Shown in pieces: positions 27,393 to 36,333 of a stretch of DNA of 64,000 nt. A program made the translations under genes and the position numbers. The notes under the pieces are model-generated. The model did no database searches, was not told the origin of the DNA, and saw only the letters and a program-made list of their open reading frames with translations. Each line of letters opens with the position of its first letter. Within the stretch, counting starts at the first letter, position 1. This DNA comes from Gammaproteobacteria bacterium (GTDB lineage Bacteria; Pseudomonadota; Gammaproteobacteria; Pseudomonadales; Azotimanducaceae): NCBI GenBank assembly GCA_026707735.1, contig JAPOWH010000023.1, forward strand, positions 62,001 through 126,000. The letters run 5' to 3'.

Positions 27393-27637
27393 CTACCGTA
27401 GTAGTGCTACGCGACGGCCTAACATGTGCTTGAGGCACGTGCCGGTCGGCGCCGCGTCTACTTGCACTCGATTATACGTTCGCAGTTGCTCGACCCGTTG
27501 TCATGAAATAGGTAGACAAAGGACATTTAGCCATGCTGGCGTCGCTGGCTGAAACTGTCGCGATGACCAGCCCTGCAATTTAGAACGCGTGCCTGTTAGA
27601 GTATGCGTGAAACAACATTCTCTGCATCAATACCGAC

Positions 27638-28807
27638 ATGGATTATCGAGTCATTTCTGCAGATTGCCACATAGATCTGCCTTGGCTTCCACCCGAACTA
27701 TTTGTCAGTCGAGCAAAAAAATCTCTTCGTGAGCGAATGCCGTATGTTGAGAAAACCGACAACGGCGAATTCTGGGTATCTCGGAACGGCGCACGGTTCG
27801 GACTGCGAAATGGAATGGGTTCTGCGGGGCGAAGGTATGTTCCCGGTGAGATCTATCGATCCGACCGGATGGCATCTGAAGGCTTGTACAGCGATGGTGA
27901 AAAACGCATACCTAGGCTTACGGATCCTGAGTTGAGAATTCGAGACCAAGATCGCGACGGAGTGCAAGCTGAAGTGCTCTATGGAGTGCTCGGGGCCTCC
28001 ATGCGCCTAAATGACGACGAGGCGAGCGTTGAAATGGTGAGGGTCTACAACGAATGGTTAGCGGAATTTTGCTCGTACGCACCGGATCGATTCGCAGGCA
28101 TCGCCAGCCTCCCAAATTGCAATGTTGACGCGACTGTGGAAGAAATCGAACGGGTCGCTGCCCGAGGAGTGGTCCGGGGAGTGGAAATCGCCTGCTCACA
28201 TGACATGAAACCGTTGTTTGATCCGACCTGGGAACCCGTCTGGAAGGCGATTGGCAGTTCAGGACTCCCTCTCCACTTCCATACGATCGGTCCACGTTTG
28301 GACTACAACCTAAGCGAATTCGAAAAGCTTCAGCGACGGCAGGCGTTCGCCGTTCACATCACTGGCTTCCAAATGGCCATGTCGAAGTACATCATGGAGA
28401 TGATTTACGGTGGGGTGCTGGACCGTCACTCGAGCATCAAACTAGTGATTGGCGAATGCGGAATTGGTTGGATTCCATATTTGCTTGAACACATGGATTT
28501 AGAATGGCGCGATCAATTCGCTGACTTGAATCTGTCACGTAGCCCTTCAGAATATTGGCACGCTCAATGTTCTGCCACCTATCAAAGCGACGCGATAGGG
28601 TTAAGACTTCTTGACGCGATTGGTGTGGACAACGTAATGTGGGGCAGCGACTTTCCACATCCTGACGGAGTTTGGCCTGACTCGTTGGAATTCATATCAC
28701 GTGAGTTTGTCGACGTCTCTTCCGAAAACAAACAGAAGGTCATATGCGACAACGCTGCGAAACTATATGGATTTGAGTACTATCGCTCTAGCTCATCAGT
28801 GAACTGA
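27638..28807 (+). CDS. Amidohydrolase-2 family protein (first of three)
   Basis: A 389-residue metal-dependent hydrolase of the TIM-barrel amidohydrolase-2 (ACMSD/vanillate-related) type. It starts MDYRVISADCHIDLP, a typical N-terminal D-x-H metal motif, has LPLHFHTIG with a metal histidine, and ends with NVMWGSDFPHPDGVWP, where the Asp is catalytic. Members decarboxylate or hydrolyse aromatic and cyclic acids. Two similar proteins are at 34799-35986 and 54197-55429. Convergent with the Yip1 gene at 28849. Confidence 0.85.
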   Translation: MDYRVISADCHIDLPWLPPELFVSRAKKSLRERMPYVEKTDNGEFWVSRNGARFGLRNGMGSAGRRYVPGEIYRSDRMASEGLYSDGEKRIPRLTDPELRIRDQDRDGVQAEVLYGVLGASMRLNDDEASVEMVRVYNEWLAEFCSYAPDRFAGIASLPNCNVDATVEEIERVAARGVVRGVEIACSHDMKPLFDPTWEPVWKAIGSSGLPLHFHTIGPRLDYNLSEFEKLQRRQAFAVHITGFQMAMSKYIMEMIYGGVLDRHSSIKLVIGECGIGWIPYLLEHMDLEWRDQFADLNLSRSPSEYWHAQCSATYQSDAIGLRLLDAIGVDNVMWGSDFPHPDGVWPDSLEFISREFVDVSSENKQKVICDNAAKLYGFEYYRSSSSVN

Positions 28808-28848
28808 CCTCCAGAAGTGCGGGCCGCTATCGCAAAAATGAGGCGCCT

Positions 28849-29646
28849 CTACCGTAGCGACTGTACAGCAAATTCCGAAAAACCTTCTAGCACACACAGG
28901 AGACCGACTGCTAGAGCCGCGGGTAGGACAACGACAACTGCGCTCGTTCTTACATCTTTCGAAGTCCAGCACATAAAGCCCTGAATCGCAATAAAGAAAC
29001 TCCAAAACAGAGGACCATCTAGGAACATTGCCCACGCTCCTTCAAATCCGAACCAGGTCATCGGTGCCAAGGCGTTGCCTAGTTTGGCTCCTCCAAAGAA
29101 GACTAGAACTATTTTGACAATGTAGCCAACTACGTAGGGTAGTCCCGCCCAACACGCGAATGCGAACCATTTCTCCCACCCCACTTCAAACTTTACAACC
29201 CTCGCTGCAATAAAGTAATAGGTTCCAAGTAGAAGCAGTACTAGTGCAATACCAACGGCAGACATGAAGGGAGCCATTGCAGTCGCATTCGTTCGGACTC
29301 GAGCTATATCCTCAGAGGAGACACCCAAGGAGTCCACATCAATAGTCTCGCCTTCGGCAACCCGTCTGGTTAATTCCTCGATTTCCTCGAGGTCTTGAGC
29401 ATTTTCTTCCAACTGTTCGACGTCACCGCCCAGGATGGTAGAGAAAACCTGACCAAGTTCATTTTGCGCTTTGGCTTCTAGTGCGTAAATCGCCTCGTCT
29501 ACGTTGTATGCTTGAACCGCTGCCCAGACCCCGCCAGCAATCAAGATGCAAATCAAAGGCAACAGAATAGATGGTCTCTCTCTAATCTCGTCAAAGACCT
29601 CTCGCGGCGAAGTAAGAACTCGAACTAGTCGTTCCACTCTATGCAT
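28849..29646 (-). CDS. Yip1-family membrane protein A
   Basis: A 265-residue integral membrane protein resembling the Yip1 family: N-terminal cytoplasmic VLTSPREVFDEIRERPS, a first membrane helix, an acidic extramembrane section (residues ~55-118, containing EEIEELTRRVAEGE), then four membrane helices. It is a paralogue of the next gene upstream, sharing AFACWAGLPY/AFACWSAAPV and APLTWFGFE/APLTWLGID segments. Role unknown; Yip1-type proteins are often involved in membrane organisation. Confidence 0.75.
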   Translation of the reverse strand: MHRVERLVRVLTSPREVFDEIRERPSILLPLICILIAGGVWAAVQAYNVDEAIYALEAKAQNELGQVFSTILGGDVEQLEENAQDLEEIEELTRRVAEGETIDVDSLGVSSEDIARVRTNATAMAPFMSAVGIALVLLLLGTYYFIAARVVKFEVGWEKWFAFACWAGLPYVVGYIVKIVLVFFGGAKLGNALAPMTWFGFEGAWAMFLDGPLFWSFFIAIQGFMCWTSKDVRTSAVVVVLPAALAVGLLCVLEGFSEFAVQSLR

Positions 29647-29812
29647 TTCCAGCTACTGCAGACAAATTGGATTGTATGCGAGACTTTTGGTCAAAGGTCG
29701 AGCCCACTTCGCCGATCTAATCTCACTAATCCTCCCTTGGCGAGGACTGGGAATAGAACGCTAGGTTCGCAATAACGGCCAACAGAATTGGGGCGACATG
29801 TTCTACCGGAGG

Positions 29813-30463
29813 CTAGGATCCAAGGTCCATTGTGGTCATGTAGAAACTGCCTAGCAGAATGTACAAAACGTACGACACCAACACGATTATTGTGCTAGTA
29901 CTCAGCCGCTGCGAACCCCAACAGCGCAATCCTTGAACGCTAATGAATATGGTCCAAAGGAGCGCGACGTTTAGCAATTCCGCCCAAGGATGATCAATTC
30001 CCAACCATGTGAGAGGAGCAAGTCCGTGCTTGTACTCAACGCCAATGAGAAGTACTAACGCACCTGTAGAAATGGACCAGAAAATGACAGGCGCTGCGGA
30101 CCAACAAGCAAAGGCAAACCAGTGGGTCCATCTATTCTCAGACTGAAAGGACTTTCCAGCAACCCAATAGTAAGTGGCGAGTGTCAGCAAGCCGCCGACA
30201 ATGCCAAACACAAAGAGAATCAATCCCACAATTGCGGCCGTGGCTCTTGTAGTTCCAATCGCAATCGCTTCCTGCTCCGTTTCGATTTGTAGGTGTTCCA
30301 AGTCGCTCATGTTGAATTCGACACCTTCGACGTAAGCGATCAGTGCCATGCAAAGTGCGCCGCAAGTCAAGAGCAATGCAAGTGGGATGAAAGACGACTC
30401 GTTTTCCCGTAACTCGGTAAAGATTTGTTTGGGGAAGAAAAGTATTCGCCAGATTCTGCTCAT
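29813..30463 (-). CDS. Yip1-family membrane protein B
   Basis: A 216-residue membrane protein similar to protein A but with a shorter soluble loop. It begins MSRIWRILFFPKQIFTELRE (compare the PREVFDEIRE of A), has five membrane helices and ends near SFYMTTMDLGS. It is 24 bases after the monooxygenase gene and 166 bases before protein A on the same strand. The pair appears to have arisen by tandem duplication. Confidence 0.75.
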   Translation of the reverse strand: MSRIWRILFFPKQIFTELRENESSFIPLALLLTCGALCMALIAYVEGVEFNMSDLEHLQIETEQEAIAIGTTRATAAIVGLILFVFGIVGGLLTLATYYWVAGKSFQSENRWTHWFAFACWSAAPVIFWSISTGALVLLIGVEYKHGLAPLTWLGIDHPWAELLNVALLWTIFISVQGLRCWGSQRLSTSTIIVLVSYVLYILLGSFYMTTMDLGS

Positions 30464-30487
30464 GGGACTTCTGTGTAGTTCAGTTGC

Positions 30488-31960
30488 TTAACCTGAGGAC
30501 GCGCCACTGCGCTGCCACAGGAACTCATTCGGATCGAATCCTCGCATTGTCAGGTAGTAGCGAATCGTGGAATGTGGCCAAAGTGTGAAATTGTGATCGT
30601 TCGAGTCTGTATGCCAAGCGCCACAACCTCCTCCGTAAACGGTATTCTCCAGATCAGTGGCGAGTTGACAGTTGAACGCCTCGTTTGCTTCAGCGCGAGG
30701 CTCCACAGTGGACAAGCCAGCCCGTCGTAGCGTACGTAGCACTCGTATGATGAATCTGGCTTGAGACTCGATCATGAACAGAACAGAGTTGTGTCCAAGT
30801 CCGCTGTTCGGCCCAAGCAGAAAGAACAGATTGGGAAAACCTGGAACCATAACCGTTCGATGGGCACTTATCCGCTCTTGCCAGACTTCGTTCAGGTTGC
30901 ACCCGTTTCTGCCTGAGATGTCAATGCTGCGATTCACAACGAATGGCTGAAATCCGGTTGCTGCAACGATGACATCGAATTCGCGCATCGCTCCACCTTC
31001 AACTTGGATCCCTTTCTCGTAAATGCGGCCAATAGGTCGAGTTTCGACATCTACGTTAGGGCGCATCAATGTCGCGTAGTAGTCGTCACTCACCAAGACA
31101 CGCTTGCATCCAATGGGAAAGCTCGGAGTAAGTTTCTGACGCAACTCGTCGTCTGCAACCGACTTTAGTAGAAACTCACGCGCGGTTGATTCCAGCCATT
31201 GGTTGCGTCGACTATCCCGTTTTATGAATCCGCCGCGAATCTCCAACAGCCAGAAGATGAACCATCGATAAAACCGGCACAGTCCGGGCCATGTTGAAAA
31301 TTTCTCCTGCGCTTTGTTTGAGAATGCGAAATCTCCGCGCGGAACGACCCATGCTGGAGTTCTTTGGAACACAGTCAGTTGGGCAACTTGATCGGCGATC
31401 GCGGGAGCAATTTGCACGCCCGAGGCTCCCGTACCTATAACCGCTACCCGTTTGCCTTTCACATCGAGGGCAGAGGGCCACTGAGCTGTATGGATAAATT
31501 CGCCGCCAAAGTCTGACATGCCAGCAAAGTTGGGAATCGACGGGATGTGCAATCCACCAAGTGCGCTAACGACCACCTGCGTAACGTAGCGAGTGCCATC
31601 CTCAAGGTCGACATGCCATGCGTTCCCCACATAGCTCGCACGAACCACCGTGGAATTGCACTTTATATGACTGCCTAAGTCGTACCTCGAAACGAGATCC
31701 TCGATGTACTGCTGGATCTCTGAGCCAGGAGAATACATGCGTGTCCATTGGGGATTTAGCGCAAAAGAGAATGAATAGAGGTGTGAAGGCACATCGCACG
31801 CTACACCTGGATAGGTGTTCTCACGCCATGTCCCTCCGACTTTCCCGGCCTTTTCTAGCAGGACAAAGGAATCGTAGCCCCTTTTCTTGAGCTGAATGGC
31901 CATGCAAACACCGGACATACCAGCGCCAAGGATTGCAACCCGTACCTCGTGTCTACTCAT
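30488..31960 (-). CDS. Baeyer-Villiger-type flavin monooxygenase
   Basis: A 490-residue FAD/NADPH enzyme with the first Rossmann motif GAGMSG, second GTGASG, and the Baeyer-Villiger fingerprint FGGEFIHTAQWP, which separates these from other flavin monooxygenases. It probably inserts oxygen into ketones, such as steroid or cyclic ketones, to give esters or lactones. Start at ATG 31960; the frame continues upstream to 32005 with a GTG but without homology. It heads a leftward group with the two Yip1 genes. Confidence 0.87.
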   Translation of the reverse strand: MSRHEVRVAILGAGMSGVCMAIQLKKRGYDSFVLLEKAGKVGGTWRENTYPGVACDVPSHLYSFSFALNPQWTRMYSPGSEIQQYIEDLVSRYDLGSHIKCNSTVVRASYVGNAWHVDLEDGTRYVTQVVVSALGGLHIPSIPNFAGMSDFGGEFIHTAQWPSALDVKGKRVAVIGTGASGVQIAPAIADQVAQLTVFQRTPAWVVPRGDFAFSNKAQEKFSTWPGLCRFYRWFIFWLLEIRGGFIKRDSRRNQWLESTAREFLLKSVADDELRQKLTPSFPIGCKRVLVSDDYYATLMRPNVDVETRPIGRIYEKGIQVEGGAMREFDVIVAATGFQPFVVNRSIDISGRNGCNLNEVWQERISAHRTVMVPGFPNLFFLLGPNSGLGHNSVLFMIESQARFIIRVLRTLRRAGLSTVEPRAEANEAFNCQLATDLENTVYGGGCGAWHTDSNDHNFTLWPHSTIRYYLTMRGFDPNEFLWQRSGASSG

Positions 31961-32112
31961 TGAAGGTTGCTGCCAGAAGGATCCGGCTCGTCCGAGAATT
32001 AGCACTGAAAATCATTGCCCCCACACGGTGAACTGAATTCGCAAGAGCGTTGAATCTATCATTTGAAGCTGATTCAATACTGCACAACAAACTAGGTCCC
32101 ACGACAAAAGCC

Positions 32113-32523
32113 ATGTCCAATACGTCCATTACCAGTTTAGTTCCGATGATGATCTGCCACGACGTGCAGGAAGCCATTCGCTTCTATTGTGATGTCTTGG
32201 AATTCCAAGTGCAAGGCCGAATGGACGACGTGGGTACATCGGGTTGGGCATCGCTGAAACGTGGCGAAGTCGAGTTGATGCTGGCGAGTCCAAGCTACCT
32301 ACCAGCTCCACGACCAACCGATGGACGGTTATCAGAAGTGCTCTTCTATTTCTATACGGATGACGTGATGAGTCTTAGAGCCCACATTGTTAGTAAAGGC
32401 TATCCAATCAGTGACTTTGCCGTGAGGTTCTATCAAATGAAAGAGATAGAAATGACCGACCCGGAAGGTCACATACTAATTTTTGGTCAAGACACAGATG
32501 AACCGCCCACACCCGAGACCTGA
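32113..32523 (+). CDS. VOC (glyoxalase-like) protein
   Basis: A 136-residue protein with the VOC fold: SLVPMMICHDVQEAIRFYCD and, in the second module, VLFYFYTDDVMSLRAHI, ending EIEMTDPEGHILIFGQD, where the terminal Glu/Asp pattern fits a metal ligand. It is most similar within this window to the VOC protein at 46412-46813 (both have a shared FYQMKEI/FYPMKQI and TDPEGH/QDPDGR region). Start ATG 32113; the longer frame from 32050 is unsupported. Confidence 0.75.
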   Translation: MSNTSITSLVPMMICHDVQEAIRFYCDVLEFQVQGRMDDVGTSGWASLKRGEVELMLASPSYLPAPRPTDGRLSEVLFYFYTDDVMSLRAHIVSKGYPISDFAVRFYQMKEIEMTDPEGHILIFGQDTDEPPTPET

Positions 32524-32570
32524 ATTGATTAGCTGAAGCCGACTTGAAACACTACCGCTGAAAGCGTTAT

Positions 32571-32603
32571 GGGCTAATTCAAAGTTACACTTTGAATTAG
32601 CCC
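32571..32603. promoter_or_regulatory. Perfect palindrome before first DUF4143 gene
   Basis: Inverted repeat GGGCTAATTCAAAG (32571-32584) and CTTTGAATTAGCCC (32590-32603), loop TTACA. It is 23 bases before the ATG of the ATPase gene. The centre, CAAAGTTACACTTTG, matches the centre of the palindrome before the second DUF4143 gene at 11 of 15 positions. It could be an operator for autoregulation, or a transcription terminator of the VOC gene, since it lies 48 bases after its stop. Confidence 0.55.
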
Positions 32604-32626
32604 AAGTTTCTTGTAGTATTTGACAC

Positions 32627-33859
32627 ATGATCCAACGAGATTTGGCTCCAATACTGCAAAACTCTGCAAGGAAGTGGCCATCCGTGACGCTGACCGGCTC
32701 CCGACAGAGTGGAAAAACGACACTGTGTCGCGCACTGTTCCCCAGTCATGCTTACACATCGCTTGAGGCACCCGACGTCCGTGCATTTGCAGAAGAAGAT
32801 CCACGTGCCTTCTTGGCACAGTTCGACAGTGGAGCGATACTTGATGAAGTACAAAGAGTCCCTGAACTTCTATCGTACCTTCAAGAGCTTATTGACAACG
32901 ATTCATCGCCTGGACGATGGATACTGACAGGTTCTCAGAACTTTGCACTCCTGCATTCCATCAGTCAATCGCTAGCTGGACGAACGGCCGTACACAACCT
33001 ACATCCCCTGACCCGAGGGGAGACAATTCGATTTTCTGAATATCCCACGACTCTTGATGAAGCACTTGTGGCAGGTTCCTACCCGCGGATATTCGACCGT
33101 AGGCTAAATCCTGCGGATTGGTTCAGCTCCTACGTGGCAACCTACATAGAGCGAGACGTACGATCAATCACGCAGGTGATTGACCTCCCCACATTTCAGA
33201 GGTTTGCCAGCCTGTGTGCTGGTCGTACAGCACAATTACTGAACTTTTCTTCCTTGGCAAGCGACTGCGGAGTGTCCCAACCTACCGCAAAAGCATGGCT
33301 TGGCATATTGGAAACTCACTTTCTTGTTTTTCGGCTTCCTGCGTTTTATTCAAATCTACGAAAACGCCTAGTCAAAATGCCTAAATTGCACTTCTACGAC
33401 ACAGGTTTGGTGTGTTGGCTGCTAGGAATACGTACTGCAGATCAACTTCGCACACATCCACTTCGCGGTGCAATCTTCGAATCGTGGATGGTGTCTGAAA
33501 TTGCAAAACATAGAACGAATGCAGGAATTACACAGGGACTTTCGTTTTATCGAGACAGGCATGGGTCAGAAATCGACCTAATCATTCAGGACTCCACCGA
33601 ATGCAGGCTTCTGGATGCAAAGTCTTCTAGCACACCGTCATCAAGCCTGTTTGGTGGTACCAAGCGAGTTCAGAATCAATTGACTGAGTCTGGAAAGCAA
33701 TTCCCAATTTGCGTGGTGTATGGCGGAAACACGGTGCAGTTTCGTGGAATAGACAGCTTGGTCCCCTGGGAGAAACTTCATGAATACGACTGGACAACCG
33801 CTTCGGTCGAACTTGAAGCAATGACTGTACAACACGACAAACGTAAGTCGTCTTCGTGA
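32627..33859 (+). CDS. AAA ATPase with DUF4143 domain (copy 1)
   Basis: A 410-residue protein: an ATPase with Walker A GSRQSGKTT, Walker B AILDEVQ and sensor LTGSQN, then the DUF4143 domain. Near the C-terminus is a PD-(D/E)XK-like pattern: RHGSEIDLII followed by LLDAKSS, suggesting a nuclease-like fold. This family is widespread, horizontally mobile and of unclear role. A palindrome lies immediately upstream. About 30% identical by eye to the copy at 44369. Confidence 0.85.
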   Translation: MIQRDLAPILQNSARKWPSVTLTGSRQSGKTTLCRALFPSHAYTSLEAPDVRAFAEEDPRAFLAQFDSGAILDEVQRVPELLSYLQELIDNDSSPGRWILTGSQNFALLHSISQSLAGRTAVHNLHPLTRGETIRFSEYPTTLDEALVAGSYPRIFDRRLNPADWFSSYVATYIERDVRSITQVIDLPTFQRFASLCAGRTAQLLNFSSLASDCGVSQPTAKAWLGILETHFLVFRLPAFYSNLRKRLVKMPKLHFYDTGLVCWLLGIRTADQLRTHPLRGAIFESWMVSEIAKHRTNAGITQGLSFYRDRHGSEIDLIIQDSTECRLLDAKSSSTPSSSLFGGTKRVQNQLTESGKQFPICVVYGGNTVQFRGIDSLVPWEKLHEYDWTTASVELEAMTVQHDKRKSSS

Positions 33860-34062
33860 TGGACTTCGGTACTTGAGCCACTTCTCGTAAGTGGACTCCG
33901 TGACTCCTACTAGTACGTGGCAGAGCGGCAAACAGCAGTTTCTTGAGAATTTCTGTTCAAGTGAAGGATAGTCGTTACCAATCGACCCATGTTGTCGTAC
34001 TTCCGAGAGCCCAAAATTAGAAGGCTTCCGTTGAAAACGCCAACTACTGGCAACTCGTACTG

Positions 34063-34310
34063 TCACCCAAGTTGGGAGGTCCACGGATTTGTAGTGTCTA
34101 ACCCCGTGTTTCGGAATTCAGACGTGTTACGTGTCAGTTGTAAAGCTCTCTGGTGAACGCAGCTGCAGCAAGCATTGCGTCTGGAAGATGGTCATCAAGT
34201 GCTTCGCCTCGTCGCCATTTACTTCCATGATCAACGCGCATGGCTGGGTATCGGGACTCGGATGCATCATTACGGACACAACATTGGTGTCTAACAGCCA
34301 GTTAATGGGT
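34063..34310 (-). pseudogene. Decayed PIN-domain toxin (FitB/VapC type)
   Basis: Directly after the antitoxin gene, on the same strand, three out-of-frame pieces together match a PIN toxin in order: WLLDTNVVSVMMHPSPD (34300-34250) is the N-terminus with the first active-site Asp; DDHLPDAMLAAAAF (from 34196) is the later acidic helix; LTRNTSEFRNTG...TTNPW (34137 to about 34080) is the C-terminal T-R-N segment, ending TGA at 34063-34065. The pieces total about 250 bases against ~400 for an intact gene, so there is both frameshifting and an internal deletion. No start codon remains. The toxin must be inactive. Confidence 0.82.
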
Positions 34311-34314
34311 AATG

Positions 34315-34572
34315 TTAAATTTCACTTTCGCCGCTAGACGAAATTGGCCTATAGCCGTAGCGCGCTGACGGCAAAGACTCAATCCCGTGTTCCTTCCCAA
34401 AAAATAGAGCAAACGCCTCCGATGGTTTCGGATGGCACTCGGTTTTTCTTCGTTTTTCATGTATTAGACGACGAACGAGCTCTTCCATTGACACGCCGAG
34501 CTGTTGGGAGTAGCGCCGGAGCCAGGTTTTGTCCGCAGGATCGATGCCACGTACCGTTATGTTAGTGTTCAA
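34315..34572 (-). CDS. FitA/VapB-type ribbon-helix-helix antitoxin
   Basis: An 85-residue protein whose first 40 residues (NITVRGIDPADKTWLRRYSQ then SMEELVRRLI) match the ribbon-helix-helix DNA-binding domain of FitA-like antitoxins. The C-terminal half would bind the PIN toxin, which is decayed here. TTG start at 34572 with AGGAG eight bases upstream. Its intact frame next to a broken toxin suggests a degenerating toxin-antitoxin module or retention as a repressor. Confidence 0.78.
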   Translation of the reverse strand: MNTNITVRGIDPADKTWLRRYSQQLGVSMEELVRRLIHEKRRKTECHPKPSEAFALFFGKEHGIESLPSARYGYRPISSSGESEI

Positions 34573-34645
34573 GTGAGCTGCTCCTGCGGGATATCTGGCC
34601 AGGCGAGGCTATCAAGTAGTGCCAAACGCAATCAATTCTAGCATT

Positions 34646-34659
34646 CACTTTGAACTAGC
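34646..34659. repeat. Direct-repeat copy of the palindrome arm
   Basis: CACTTTGAACTAGC matches CACTTTGAATTAGC (32588-32601, right arm of the first DUF4143 palindrome) at 13 of 14 bases in the same orientation. The two lie about 2.06 kb apart and flank the ATPase plus toxin-antitoxin patch. It may be a trace of acquisition or a decayed operator for the antitoxin; chance cannot be excluded. Confidence 0.35.
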
Positions 34660-34798
34660 AAATCTACACTGGCTACGTAGGAAACACGAATATTGGACTG
34701 TCTTACTTCACGGAAAGCGTCACCTAACGTGATGCTCGCGTGCCTAGGAAAATTCAATAGGAGCAACCGATCAAGTATCTGCGATTGCTCTTGTGTTT

Positions 34799-35986
34799 CT
34801 ACGCCGCGTTCAGCCCATAAAGCTGTTCGACATTGGTACGTGTGATCTTCACGCGTTCTTCGTCAGCCACACCTTCAAACATCTCATCAATCACATTCAA
34901 GGAGCATGGCCACGTGGAGTCAACGTGTGGATAATCCGACCCCCACATCAGATTGTCTACGCCAATCAATGATCGAGTCAAGATCGCGGGACGATCATCT
35001 TCTATAGTTGCATAGAACTGCCTCGCCCAGACATCATGAGGACGTTCACCTGAGTACTCACTCGTGCCCTTGAATCGAGTCTCGCGCTGGATGCCCTGAT
35101 CAACGCGATCCAGCCAATGGGCAATCCAACCTCCATTGAACTCGGCCACAACGAACTTCAGATTTGGGTGTCGTGTTGCCGGACCTCGACAAATGAGATC
35201 AACAAGTGTGCGTTGAATCGTAGTCTGGGACGATGCATAGTCCTGAATTGGATCGCGAAGCGCACGATTCTGTCTGAATTCTCTCGGCGTGTAAGCATTT
35301 GTACCAACATGCATAGACAAGGGGAAATTCGCTTCCTCCGCACGCGCCCAAATGGGCTCGTAACAAACATCGGAGTACGGTCGCTCGGGCGGTGCCGTAC
35401 ACGGAATACATCCACCCTTGTACCCCATGCCTATAACTCGGTCTAGCTCCTTGGTCGCCGCTTCTGGATCTTGGATCGGAATCGCGGCCAATCCAAACAA
35501 GCGTCCATTTCCGGCACTCGAGTAGTCATGCAGCCAATCGTTATAGTTCTTTTGGCAGGCGACTAACAGAGTTGGGTTCTCGAAACTAAACAAACCGAAG
35601 AATCCTGGATAGAGGAACTCTGCTTTTATTCCGTCTTCTTCCTGATCCAAGTATCGCTTTGAACCGTCGCGGATGCCTTCGCGAATGCCGTCGTAGCCTT
35701 GGGCCATAATTTTCACGACATCGGGAGCAGCCATGTTGTCGACATTGGGTTTGCGTCCGTGTCGTCGTTCGATAGTGGTGTCTTCGCCATCTCTCCGCCT
35801 GAGTCCGGCTATACCAATCCGACGGCGAATTCCAGCAGCCCCTTTCGACGGAATGACAATGGCATCTCTGTTCGTGCCGGCGTGCATTATTCGAGGAGCA
35901 TCGTCCCCAAAGCGATCGGAAAGTCCAACAAATACATCCTCGGCCTCGACTACGTGGGAGTCTGCTGAAATCGGTTGTGTACTCAT
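34799..35986 (-). CDS. Amidohydrolase-2 family protein (second of three)
   Basis: A 395-residue TIM-barrel metal hydrolase: N-terminal PISADSHVVE (DxH metal motif), MHVGTN with a metal His, NLMWGSDYPHVDSTWP with the catalytic Asp and C-terminal NVEQLYGL. Related to ACMSD-like decarboxylases/hydrolases; the exact reaction is unknown. Cytosolic, single gene; ATG at 35986. Confidence 0.85.
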   Translation of the reverse strand: MSTQPISADSHVVEAEDVFVGLSDRFGDDAPRIMHAGTNRDAIVIPSKGAAGIRRRIGIAGLRRRDGEDTTIERRHGRKPNVDNMAAPDVVKIMAQGYDGIREGIRDGSKRYLDQEEDGIKAEFLYPGFFGLFSFENPTLLVACQKNYNDWLHDYSSAGNGRLFGLAAIPIQDPEAATKELDRVIGMGYKGGCIPCTAPPERPYSDVCYEPIWARAEEANFPLSMHVGTNAYTPREFRQNRALRDPIQDYASSQTTIQRTLVDLICRGPATRHPNLKFVVAEFNGGWIAHWLDRVDQGIQRETRFKGTSEYSGERPHDVWARQFYATIEDDRPAILTRSLIGVDNLMWGSDYPHVDSTWPCSLNVIDEMFEGVADEERVKITRTNVEQLYGLNAA

Positions 35987-36333
35987 GACATTTTGCTAAC
36001 AACTACCGGTTGAATGACATTTTATAGCTAGATCGAGAACCCAATCACGAAACTACATTTGCGGTGGCCAGGAGGCACTTGAGCAAGTCAAGATAGTCGT
36101 GAAATCACCGTGAGTGTGTCGCCAAGGTACCCAATTGGTCATACCTGACAAAGCAGAAGCAATGGCACGAATCTTGCAGGCTAGTGTGGTAAGAGCGCGC
36201 AGTTCCGTGGTCACTCAATTCGCTGGATTGATGGTGGAATGTGCCGGTGTTTAGGGATTGAATTGGCAGCAATGGCATAAAGCGCTGTGAATTGAAGTCA
36301 CTAGGACTAACTTCAGGCTAGGAGCAATTCAAC
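35987..36333. other. Intergenic stretch between divergent genes
   Basis: Contains the promoters of the leftward amidohydrolase and the rightward exported protein; TAGGAG at 36319-36324 is the ribosome site of the latter. No other feature recognised. Confidence 0.4.
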
